Positions 45,595-53,150 of a stretch of DNA of 64,000 nucleotides are shown piece after piece. Position 1 is the stretch's first letter. Each line of letters opens with the position of its first letter. The translations under genes were made by a program, and so were the position numbers. This stretch comes from Meridianimarinicoccus sp. MJW13. GTDB taxonomy: Bacteria > Pseudomonadota > Alphaproteobacteria > Rhodobacterales > Rhodobacteraceae. The DNA lies in assembly GCF_014901205.1 (NCBI RefSeq), contig NZ_JACNMU010000009.1, forward strand, positions 141,697 to 205,696, read 5' to 3'. The notes beneath the pieces are model-generated. The model was not told the origin of the DNA and searched no databases. It was given only the letters and a program-made list of their open reading frames with translations.

Positions 45595-46259
45595 TCAGCT
45601 GCCGACCTTTTTTCTTGCCTGGCGGGGCGACCGTTTTGCGGCTTGCGCCAGAATCCGACCCACCGGCCAAGGATGCACCATTTACGCTGCCCCCAAAAGG
45701 CCATCTTGTCGCATATCTTTAGATTTTCCGTCTGGTCATTTGACTTTACGCGGCACTGATCCCAAGTGTTTTTGTTGCCTTCCGCGGGGTAACACGCGAT
45801 GGTTGCATCCCGGCGCGGACACCCTGTCAGCCTGCGGAATTCCCCCCGGTACAGGCCCACCCGTTCCGGTTTTCGACAGACCCCTGATCCGCATGATGAA
45901 CCGGCCCCGCCCTGACCCGGCAAAGGTTGGTCAGAACACCCGCCACACAGGGCCAGGCGTGGGGGTCCTGGTGATCACCCCTGGATCAAGGCAGGATTGC
46001 GGTAAGCACCGGCCTGTGACCCTGCCCTTCCCTGCCCCGATGTGACACGCGCCCACGGCAGGCCCGTCACCTAAGCGCACTTCTGGAACCATCGGCACAT
46101 CCGGGTCTTGTCACGATCCCCGATTCCTGATTTTCTTGTGCGCATTATATCTATTTTTTGCACACTACTGTGTTCTCCCGAAATCTCCGGCATTTGAACC
46201 GATAATCTCCCCTTATCAAAGCCCTTGAGACGATACGCCAAATCCCCCAAACTCTGCCC
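45595..46259. other. 665-base intergenic region between napF and the recombinase
   Basis: No coding region supported. It must hold the nap promoter (minus strand) and the recombinase promoter (plus strand). Visible but unassigned: a 10-bp palindrome GGTGATCACC at 45970-45979 and an A+T-rich stretch at 46128-46180 with GTGCGCA and TGCACAC as near-mirror arms. No FNR/NarP site with both half-sites could be found by eye, so the control of nap remains open. Confidence 0.5.
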
Positions 46260-47327
46260 ATGACACGCCCCTCCCCTGCCCCGCCACTGCTGCTGGCCGA
46301 GGCCGCCCAGCACCTGTCGCAAACCGATCGCGACGCGCTGCATGACCTTTACCTGCGCGGCACGCCCGACAATACCTTGCGCGCCTACGAACGTGATCTG
46401 GTCTATGTCACCGCCTGGAAAGCCGCCGCCTTCGACGCCCCGCTGGACTGGCCCGAGGCCGAGACCGTGGCCCTGCGCTTCATCCTCGATCACGCCCGCG
46501 ACCTCAGCGAGGCGCCCCTGACCGACCCCGCCCGGATCACCGCCGAGACGCTGATCGACGCGGGTCTGCGCCGCCAGCTCACCTGCCCCGCGCCCTCGAC
46601 GCTGGACCGTCGCATTGCCTCGTGGCGGGCCTTTCACGGCATGCGCAACCTCGCCAATCCGTTCGAGGCCCCGCTGGTGCGTCAGGCCCGCGCCAAGGCC
46701 CGCCGCGCCGCCGCCCGGCCCCCGGCCCCAAAATCCGCCCGCCCGATCACCCGCGACCTTCTGGAAGACCTTCTTGCCACATCCGGCCCCGGCCATCGCG
46801 GGTTGCGCGACCGGGCGCTGCTGCTGACCGGCTGGGCTTCGGGTGGCCGTCGCCGGTCCGAGCTGACCGGCCTGCATCGCGCCGACATCGATCTGGAGGA
46901 TTTCGAGAAATCCGGCGTGGTCTGGATCCGCCTTATCGAGACCAAGACCACCACCAAGGGCGACACCCCGCGACTGGTCCTGAAGGGCCGCGCCGCGCGG
47001 GCGCTGGTGGCCTGGATCGACGCGGGCAAGATCACCGGCGGGCCGCTGTTTCGCGCCATCTCGAAATCCAACCGGGTGCTCAAGCGCGGGCTGGCCCCCG
47101 AGGCCGTGGCCCATATCCTGCGCCGCCTGCTGGTCGCTGCAGGCTATGCCCCGGATCACGCCAGCCCCCACGGCCTGAGGTCCGGCTTCCTGACCCAGGC
47201 CGCGCTGGATGGCGCCCCGATCCAGGCCGCGATGCGCCTGTCGCTGCACCGGTCTGTCTCGCAGGCACAACGCTATTACGACGACGTGGACATCACCGAG
47301 AACCCGGCAACCGACCTTCTGGATTGA
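46260..47327 (+). CDS. Tyrosine recombinase / integrase
   Basis: 355 residues. N-terminal SAM-like core-binding domain with NTLRAYERDLVYVTAWKAAA near residues 38-58; catalytic domain from about 165. Active-site elements: R in ASGGRRRSELTGLHRAD, K in TKTTTKGD, HGLRSG (H-x-x-R) near residue 305, LHRSVSQAQRYYD with the nucleophilic Tyr near 338. The family includes XerC/D-like resolvases and plasmid/phage integrases. Adjacent to the partition genes and convergent with parB, it may resolve replicon multimers; the alternative is a relic of an integrated element. No attachment site was seen. Confidence 0.85.
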   Translation: MTRPSPAPPLLLAEAAQHLSQTDRDALHDLYLRGTPDNTLRAYERDLVYVTAWKAAAFDAPLDWPEAETVALRFILDHARDLSEAPLTDPARITAETLIDAGLRRQLTCPAPSTLDRRIASWRAFHGMRNLANPFEAPLVRQARAKARRAAARPPAPKSARPITRDLLEDLLATSGPGHRGLRDRALLLTGWASGGRRRSELTGLHRADIDLEDFEKSGVVWIRLIETKTTTKGDTPRLVLKGRAARALVAWIDAGKITGGPLFRAISKSNRVLKRGLAPEAVAHILRRLLVAAGYAPDHASPHGLRSGFLTQAALDGAPIQAAMRLSLHRSVSQAQRYYDDVDITENPATDLLD

Positions 47328-47370
47328 TCCGGACCCACGGTTTTCCCCGCAACCACCGGCCCAAAGAAAA

Positions 47371-47404
47371 ACCCCGCCAGAGGCGTGAGCCAGTCCAGCG
47401 GGGT
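47371..47404. terminator. Hairpin between recombinase and parB
   Basis: Arms ACCCCGC (47371-47377) and GCGGGGT (47398-47404) with a 20-base loop. On the minus strand the stem is followed by TTTTTCTTT, a good rho-independent form for parB; on the plus strand GTTTTC follows, weaker, for the recombinase gene. Confidence 0.7.
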
Positions 47405-47417
47405 GTTTTCCAGGGCC

Positions 47418-47433
47418 GTAACCCGTGGGTTAC
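47418..47433. repeat. parS-like palindrome, copy 1
   Basis: GTAACCCGTGGGTTAC: perfect 7-bp arms around GT. Located just beyond the parB stop codon; the second copy begins 32 bases away. Candidate ParB-binding centromere. Confidence 0.65.
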
Positions 47434-47449
47434 GGCGGGCGATTTTCGG

Positions 47450-47465
47450 GTAACCCGTGGGTTAC
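47450..47465. repeat. parS-like palindrome, copy 2 (overlaps parB stop codon)
   Basis: Identical 16 bases to copy 1. The parB TAA stop (47462-47464, minus strand) is part of the right arm, so the site is fixed within the coding end. Confidence 0.65.
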
Positions 47466-48577
47466 TCCACATCCAGCGGCTTGATGCGCGGCTCGATTGG
47501 CGGAGTGTCCTTCAGCGCCTCTTCGAACAGTCGCACGGCGCGTTCCAGCCGGTCGCGGGGAATGACGGTGAAGTCGCGCTTGCTGACAATCCGGCATTCA
47601 CCATCCCGCGCGGTGACCTTCAAAGACCCGATGGCCAGTTCATACTTCTCGCGCCGTTGCGGACGCGCGGCCGTCTTTGCACCGTCCTTGCGCAACTTTT
47701 GGCCGTAGCTCAGGAAGCCCGCGATTTCCTCGGTCTGCTGATCCTCGGACACACAAGCCTCCAGCATCCGCCGCAGGGTGCCGGTGCGCTCGGGCTGCCC
47801 CTTCAGCATCCGCGCCAGATCCACGCCGGTGTTGCGCGAGATCGCCTTGGGCCACTTCACGGCCCCGTCCAACTCGGTCAGCAGGAACACGAAACTGCGG
47901 ATGTAGGAGCGTTTCATCTTGTGCAGCGAGGCATAGAGCCGGCCCACCATCGCCTCGGCATCCTCGCCCTCGACCAGCGGATCGCGGGCGGCACTGATCG
48001 CCACCTGCGCCATCTCGGCAAAGGTCAGATCCTGCCGGATGACGTTTTCTTCCACCATGTCCACATAGCGCGACACGCGGTCCGGGGCTGTGCCATCATC
48101 GGTGCCCTCGATGCGCGCGGTGACGGTCAGAAAGGCGGTGTCGCCGGTTTCCTGAAACAGCTGGGTCAGGGCGGTCAGGCGGCGCCAGCCTTTCTTCAAC
48201 TGATAGCGGCCACGGGCGTCGAGATAGACCTCGATGGGCTCGCGCTGGCCGCGCGCACGGATCGAGGCCTTGAGTTCCTCCATCTCTTCCGAAACCGCGA
48301 CCTGATCCAGTTCCAGCCGGTCACGGGGCAGGTCGTCGGTATCGATCTCGGTGGTGCGCAGGTCCACCAGGATGCGGCCTTCGTCCTGTGCTGTCCGGAA
48401 CGCCTTGGCGTCGGCGGCATTGCGGCGGCGCTGTTCGACCTTGGCCTCGGTGGATTGTTGTAGGCTTTCGGCGGCCTCGCGCACCGCCGCGCCCATGGGA
48501 CCAACCGAGCGTTCGCGCCGGGGCGAGGGCGATGGGTCGAGCGTCCCGAACCCAAACTTGTTCTTGCCGGTCATCAT
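47462..48577 (-). CDS. parB: Plasmid partitioning protein ParB/RepB
   Basis: 371 residues. ParB N-domain near residues 70-185, with the box REPIEVYLDARGRYQLKKGWRRL, then a helix-turn-helix region around 185-240 (FAEMAQVAISAARDP). The rest is a long C-terminal part used for dimerisation. It binds a centromere site and stimulates ParA. It overlaps parA by 4 bases (ATGA), one leftward operon. Relation to RepB-type proteins of alphaproteobacterial plasmids is clear from the length and N-terminal part; there is no linked repC. Confidence 0.88.
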   Translation of the reverse strand: MMTGKNKFGFGTLDPSPSPRRERSVGPMGAAVREAAESLQQSTEAKVEQRRRNAADAKAFRTAQDEGRILVDLRTTEIDTDDLPRDRLELDQVAVSEEMEELKASIRARGQREPIEVYLDARGRYQLKKGWRRLTALTQLFQETGDTAFLTVTARIEGTDDGTAPDRVSRYVDMVEENVIRQDLTFAEMAQVAISAARDPLVEGEDAEAMVGRLYASLHKMKRSYIRSFVFLLTELDGAVKWPKAISRNTGVDLARMLKGQPERTGTLRRMLEACVSEDQQTEEIAGFLSYGQKLRKDGAKTAARPQRREKYELAIGSLKVTARDGECRIVSKRDFTVIPRDRLERAVRLFEEALKDTPPIEPRIKPLDVE

Positions 48578-49890
48578 GCGTCCTCCCGCATCCGTTGCGG
48601 CTGCGGCTGGTCTTGCCAGGCCGCCAGCAGGCTTTCCTTGAACTCGCCATAGGCACGGTCGAAACTTTGCCGCGCGCGTTTCCAGGTGTCGCGGGTCATC
48701 ATCCGGTAGTCCTGTTCATAGACCGACATCTGGAAGCGGCCGGACTGTTCGACGGCGCGGGTCATCTCGATCGGGTGGCGGCAGACGTCGGCACCGAAGA
48801 CGTTCTGGAAGGCACCCATCATCGCCACGTGCAGCGGGTTGGCGGCCTCGAACCGGGTCATCAGAAGGCGAATGTCGCGGAACCGTTTGGGCAGGGCGAT
48901 GCCCGCATCCTCGGCCAGGTCTCCGAAGCCTTCCGATATGTCGGCCATGGCGTCGCCAAGCTGGCCCAGATAGCTGGTGGTGCTGTCGTATTCCCAGTAG
49001 CCGGGGCCGGAGGGGATATAGAGGATGTCGGCAGCGAAGGCGGCGTTGAGCGACTGGTAGCCGATGGCCGGCGGGCAGTCGAAGAGGATCAGGTCGTATT
49101 GGTCGTCGGGAAGCTCGTCCAGGTAGCGGGCGACGCAGCCGAAGAAACTCCACGCCTTGTGGACCGAGCGGTACTGGGCCGAGGCAAATTCCACGAAGGC
49201 GGCGTTGGCGCACGATGGAATGATGTCGATGGTCGGCCAGCAGGTTTTCTGGATGAAGTCCTGAAACCGTTGCGCGCCGATGGACTGCACATCCTCGGGC
49301 AGTTCGTCCGAAGCGGGGTAGGGGCAGTCGTCGGGATCGTCGTAGCTGGCGGCGATGCGGTCGGCCTCGCGGCACAGGTCGCGACACATGATGCCCCAGA
49401 CCGTGTTCCATTCCTTGACCTCGACCAGCCCCATGGAGTGGGTCAGCGTGGCCTGCGGGTCGAAGTCGATGACAAGCACCCGGTAGCCGTCCAGGGCTGC
49501 GGCATTGGCCAGATGCTGGGCGACCACGGTCTTGCCGACGCCGCCCTTGAAGTTGGACACCGCCACCCGCATCGCCCGGCCCTTGGGACGGTCGGGCAGC
49601 AGGGTCTTGCCGCGGAAGCGGACGCGGCGGCGCAGCTCGTTGATCTCGTCGAGCGAGAACCAGCGCTGGCGGCCGTCTTCCTCGGTATGGCCTTGCGGCA
49701 GCGAGGGATCGTCGGCCAGCTTCTTGCGCAGGGTGTCGGCGGCGACATTGAACATGAAGGTGGAAATTTCCCAGATCGAGAAGGGGCGGAGGGATTTCAC
49801 CTCGCCCGGGGAGAAGGTTGCCTTGCGCACCGCCGATTGCTGCGCAAGGCTGCGTTCGTTCATGGATTGGAGATCGGAATGGTCTCGCAT
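48574..49890 (-). CDS. parA: Plasmid partitioning ATPase ParA/RepA
   Basis: 438 residues. An N-terminal MerR-like helix-turn-helix (about 35-95, with PFSIWEISTFMFNVAADTL and WFSLDEINELR) precedes the ParA ATPase. Walker A deviant motif is FKGGVGKT near residue 118, Walker A' VLVIDFDPQATLT near 141, Walker B LILFDCPPAI near 245. It drives replicon segregation and probably autoregulates the operon through its HTH. Divergent from the replication initiator with the presumed origin between. Confidence 0.9.
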   Translation of the reverse strand: MRDHSDLQSMNERSLAQQSAVRKATFSPGEVKSLRPFSIWEISTFMFNVAADTLRKKLADDPSLPQGHTEEDGRQRWFSLDEINELRRRVRFRGKTLLPDRPKGRAMRVAVSNFKGGVGKTVVAQHLANAAALDGYRVLVIDFDPQATLTHSMGLVEVKEWNTVWGIMCRDLCREADRIAASYDDPDDCPYPASDELPEDVQSIGAQRFQDFIQKTCWPTIDIIPSCANAAFVEFASAQYRSVHKAWSFFGCVARYLDELPDDQYDLILFDCPPAIGYQSLNAAFAADILYIPSGPGYWEYDSTTSYLGQLGDAMADISEGFGDLAEDAGIALPKRFRDIRLLMTRFEAANPLHVAMMGAFQNVFGADVCRHPIEMTRAVEQSGRFQMSVYEQDYRMMTRDTWKRARQSFDRAYGEFKESLLAAWQDQPQPQRMREDA

Positions 49891-50038
49891 ATGGCCTGCC
49901 TCGTGTTTTTTCGTCTTGTTTTCTGAATAACGGGATTTCTTGATTTTGGCAAAACCGGAATTTGCAGATCAATTATTGCAGGAGATTGCCGCAGGCCAAG
50001 GGGGTTTGCGGGTCAAAGCGGCGGATTTGGGCAGATTT

Positions 50039-50099
50039 GGTGACAGGCAGGGCGGAATCCGGCAAGATATGGTGACACCAACAGGCCAATAGGGTGACA
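50039..50099 (+). repeat. Iteron-like GGTGACA direct repeats
   Basis: GGTGACA at 50039-50045, 50071-50077 and 50093-50099. The first and third extend to GGTGACAGGCA. Spacing 32 and 22 bases, not exactly periodic. A related inverted element GGTGTC follows at 50105. Confidence 0.45.
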
Positions 50100-50183
50100 G
50101 GCAAGGTGTCCCCCTTCTCCTTTAATCCCTAAACAATCTTTCTTTTGAGGGTTTTGCCGGGAAATCCCGAATTTCGCGCGGAA

Positions 50184-50214
50184 TTGACAAATTACGGGAA
50201 TTCATGCCTATTCT
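50184..50214 (+). promoter_or_regulatory. Candidate promoter of the initiator gene
   Basis: Perfect -35 hexamer TTGACA (50184-50189) and TATTCT (50209-50214) with a 19-base spacer, about 64 bases ahead of the ATG at 50278. Spacing is longer than the ideal 17. Confidence 0.45.
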
Positions 50215-50277
50215 GGTCTCAGATGGAATCGGGGCGAGAAACGACCTCTGATCCGTGAGGCAGTGTAGAGGCAGCGC

Positions 50278-50982
50278 ATGTTCGAAGCCAAGCGCATCGC
50301 CGGCCCTGGGGCCGGAGTGATGAAGTATGACCTGTTGACGGCCCTGAGTGCTGCGGCGCTGAGAGGGTCTGTCACCGAGCAGACCTCGGTGCTGCGGCTC
50401 GTGGCGCTGGTCACCGCCCGCTACAACTGGGTGCGGGACGAGCTGAGCAGCGGTCAGGAGGAGATGGCGCGGATCTGGGGCGTCACCCTGCGCACCGCCA
50501 AGCGCGAGGTCAAACGGTTGATCGACATGGGGCTGCTGATCTTGCTGAAGGCCGGGGTGCGCGGACGGGTTGGCCGCTATCGCCTGTCGCGGCCCGGCAT
50601 CGTCGCCTATTCGCGGACCATCTGGCCCGAGGTCGGCCCAGATTTCGAAGGCCGGATGCAGGAGGTGACGGGGCAGGGGCCGCGTGAGGATCCGCCCACG
50701 CCTGAAACCAAGGTGGTTCAGGTCAGCTTCGGCGGGGAAGATGTGCCGGGGCAAGGGCGCTGGGGCCGGGTGCAGGCGCGGTTGCGCACGGCGGCGCCGG
50801 AAGCCTATGCCAACTGGTTCCGCCGTCTTGTGCTGGCCAGTGCCGAGCGCGGCATCGTCACGGTGATGGCGCCCAATCCCTTCGTGCGGGACTATGTGAC
50901 GGTACATCTGCAGGGCCAGTTGATGCAGGCGGTGGCGGCCGAGTTTGGCGATGTGCAACGGCTGGACGTGATTGCCGGGTGA
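50278..50982 (+). CDS. DnaA-like replication initiator of an extrachromosomal replicon
   Basis: 234 residues. Residues about 30-125 are a winged-helix-like DNA-binding part (SGQEEMARIWGVTLRTAKREVKRLIDMGLL). Residues about 155-232 match the N-terminal domain of DnaA (WGRVQARLRTAAPEAYANWFRRL ... GIVTVMAPNPFVRDYVTVHLQGQLMQAV). There is no AAA+ domain and no DnaA box-binding domain, so it is not DnaA itself. Proteins of this build, linked with parAB, are the DnaA-like replicases of Rhodobacteraceae plasmids. Start ATG 50278 has AGAGG in front. Confidence 0.82.
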   Translation: MFEAKRIAGPGAGVMKYDLLTALSAAALRGSVTEQTSVLRLVALVTARYNWVRDELSSGQEEMARIWGVTLRTAKREVKRLIDMGLLILLKAGVRGRVGRYRLSRPGIVAYSRTIWPEVGPDFEGRMQEVTGQGPREDPPTPETKVVQVSFGGEDVPGQGRWGRVQARLRTAAPEAYANWFRRLVLASAERGIVTVMAPNPFVRDYVTVHLQGQLMQAVAAEFGDVQRLDVIAG

Positions 50983-51117
50983 GTGCGTCCCTTTGGTTCG
51001 CCGAAGGAAACCAAATACCGCCCGAATCGTGATATTCGTTTTTCTGTTTTTTGATTCTCGATTTGGCGTCGTGCGCGGTCCGATAGTCGTGGCCACAGCC
51101 GTCGCGGGCAGGGCTGG

Positions 51118-53082
51118 ATGCGGTATCGCAAGGACATTGACGGGCTGCGCGCAGTGGCGGTGGCGCCGGTCATCCTGTTTCACGCCGGTATTCCGGGATT
51201 TGCGGGCGGCTATGTCGGGGTTGACGTGTTCTTCGTCATCTCGGGCTTTCTCATCACCTCGATCCTGCTGGAGGACCTGCAAGGGGACCGGTTTTCGATC
51301 GTGCGGTTCTACGAGCGGCGGGCGCGGCGCATCCTGCCGGCGCTGGTGTTCGTCTGCCTGTGCTGTCTGCCATTGGCCGCGACGATCATGGTGCCGCAGG
51401 AGATCGCGGAGTTCAGCGCCAGCCTGCGCGCGGTGGCGCTGTTTTTCTCGAACGTCCACTTCTGGCTGAACAGCGGTTATTTCGACACCGCAGCGGAATT
51501 GCGGCCCCTGCTGCACACCTGGAGCCTGGCGGTAGAGGAGCAGTTCTACATCCTGTTCCCGCCGTTCCTGTGGCTGGTCTGGAAGCTGGGCCGCCACGGG
51601 GCCGTGGCGGCGGTGACGGTGGTGGTTCTGGGCAGTCTGGTGCTGAGCCAGATGATGGCGCCGCGCTTTCCGCTGGCCAATTTCTTCCTGCTGCCCAGCC
51701 GGGCGTGGGAACTTGGCATCGGGGCCTTGTGCGCCTTCGCCGTGCAGGGCGGACGGGTGCGGGCCAGCCCCTGGGCACCCTGGGTCGGGCTGGCGATGAT
51801 CGGCGCGGCGGTGGCGCTGTTTGACGAGACCACGCCGTTTCCGTCGGTCTACGCGCTGCTGCCGGTGCTGGGCACGGCGCTGGTGATCCTGTACGGCGGC
51901 GGGTCCGGGGGGGCTGTGCGGCTGCTGAGCTTGCGCCCGGTGGTCGGGCTGGGGCTGATCAGCTACAGCGCCTATCTGTGGCACCAGCCGCTGTTTGCCT
52001 TTGCCCGCATCGGCAGTGTCACCCCGCCCGGTCTGGGCGTCATGCTGGGGCTGAGCCTGCTGGCGGTGGTGCTGGCGGCGCTGAGCTGGCGTTTTGTCGA
52101 GCAGCCGTTCCGCCATGGCGGCGCGCCCCTGCTGGCGCGGCGGTCGCGGCTGTTCGGGGTGTCGGCCCTGAGCCTGGCGGCGCTGCTGCTGGCGGGGCAG
52201 GCGGGGGTGGCCACGGGCGGCTGGCGCGATCTGTGGATGCGGCTGTCGCCGCCCGATCTGGTGGCCAATTATCGCCTGATCGAGGCCGTCGAGAAGGAAT
52301 CCCCCGACCGCGACGCCAAAGATTGCCTGTTCCATGTGGCGCGGCCCGAACCCACAGATCCGCAACTGCAGGCCTGTTTCGATCTTCACGGGCCGGGGGT
52401 GGCGATTCTGGGCGACAGCCACGGGATGGACCTGTTCAACGCCATCGAGACCACCACCGGCGCGCCCTTCGTCGCCAGTTTCGCCGAGGGCGGCTGCCGC
52501 CCGCACACGCCGCGCCATTTCTGCCGGTTCAAGGAGTTTCTGGCCCTGCTGGAGGCGCAGCCGGAGCTGTTCAAGCTGGTGATCTTCGAGCAGGCCGGGT
52601 TCTACCTGATGCAGGGCGAGGGCTATGACCACGGCCAGCGCGGGATGCTGGCGGATCTGCCCATCGATGTGCCGGTGCCGGACTTTATCCCCAACACAGA
52701 CTGGATCGACCGCAACATCGCCTATCTGGAGCAGGTGGCGGCGCGCACCCGGCTGGTCTGGTTCGGCCCGCGGCTGGAGCCGCATTTCCCGGCGCGGATG
52801 ATCCTGCGGGCGGGTTGCACTTATCCCTATGCGCTGCGTGACAACCAGCGCGCGGTGTTCGACCGGCTGGAGGCCGAGATCGAGGCGCGGCTGGCGGGAA
52901 CACAGATCGAATACCTGTCGCAGAACCGGCTGGCGGCATTTTCCTTCCCCGAGGACCTGATGAGTTGCGACGTGATCTACTGGTCCAGCGGCGATCATTT
53001 CAGTGCGGCGGGCGAGCGTTATTTCGGCACCCGGTTCCGCCTGCCGGAACGGCTGCTGGAGGCCGCGCCGGACGGCTCGTGA
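51118..53082 (+). CDS. OafA-type membrane acyltransferase with C-terminal SGNH domain
   Basis: 654 residues. Residues 1-350 are an acyltransferase-3 membrane domain with about ten helices: DIDGLRAVAVAPVILFHAG near residue 6 (the R/K...H motif of the family), GGYVGVDVFFVISGFLIT, HTWSLAVEEQFYILFP near 138. Residues about 400-640 are an SGNH/GDSL hydrolase with block I ILGDSHGMD and block V SSGDHFSAAG. Such fusions O-acetylate polysaccharides or lipopolysaccharide in the periplasm. It is a lone gene after the initiator, ending at a strong hairpin. Confidence 0.88.
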   Translation: MRYRKDIDGLRAVAVAPVILFHAGIPGFAGGYVGVDVFFVISGFLITSILLEDLQGDRFSIVRFYERRARRILPALVFVCLCCLPLAATIMVPQEIAEFSASLRAVALFFSNVHFWLNSGYFDTAAELRPLLHTWSLAVEEQFYILFPPFLWLVWKLGRHGAVAAVTVVVLGSLVLSQMMAPRFPLANFFLLPSRAWELGIGALCAFAVQGGRVRASPWAPWVGLAMIGAAVALFDETTPFPSVYALLPVLGTALVILYGGGSGGAVRLLSLRPVVGLGLISYSAYLWHQPLFAFARIGSVTPPGLGVMLGLSLLAVVLAALSWRFVEQPFRHGGAPLLARRSRLFGVSALSLAALLLAGQAGVATGGWRDLWMRLSPPDLVANYRLIEAVEKESPDRDAKDCLFHVARPEPTDPQLQACFDLHGPGVAILGDSHGMDLFNAIETTTGAPFVASFAEGGCRPHTPRHFCRFKEFLALLEAQPELFKLVIFEQAGFYLMQGEGYDHGQRGMLADLPIDVPVPDFIPNTDWIDRNIAYLEQVAARTRLVWFGPRLEPHFPARMILRAGCTYPYALRDNQRAVFDRLEAEIEARLAGTQIEYLSQNRLAAFSFPEDLMSCDVIYWSSGDHFSAAGERYFGTRFRLPERLLEAAPDGS

Positions 53083-53101
53083 CCCCGCGCGGGACATGAA
53101 A

Positions 53102-53131
53102 AGGCCCGGCCGTCGCGAAACGGCCGGGCCT
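53102..53131. terminator. Hairpin between convergent acyltransferase and tctA
   Basis: Perfect 12-bp arms AGGCCCGGCCGT (53102-53113) and ACGGCCGGGCCT (53120-53131), loop CGCGAA. On the minus strand TTTT follows the stem, so it best terminates the tct operon. Confidence 0.8.
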
Positions 53132-53150
53132 GTCAGGCAGGGCAGGGGAG

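Larger units (their letters stand above)
49891..50277. other. Putative replication origin region between parA and the DnaA-like initiator
   Basis: The 387-base gap is A+T-richer than its neighbours. It holds three GGTGACA copies (50039, 50071, 50093) in direct orientation, an A+T-rich stretch at 50117-50156, the short inverted repeat CGGGA/TCCCG at 50158-50169, and a promoter-like site ahead of the initiator gene. No consensus DnaA boxes (TTATCCACA) were found. Confidence 0.55.

Noticed and set aside
45970..45979. GGTGATCACC palindrome as an FNR or NNR site
   Set aside because: It lacks the TTGAT...ATCAA spacing, and is more than 370 bases from napF.
45272..46045. A 257-codon plus-strand frame over napF and the nap upstream region
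   Set aside because: Half of it is antisense to napF; the remainder has unlikely composition (many P, R and T) and no start signals.
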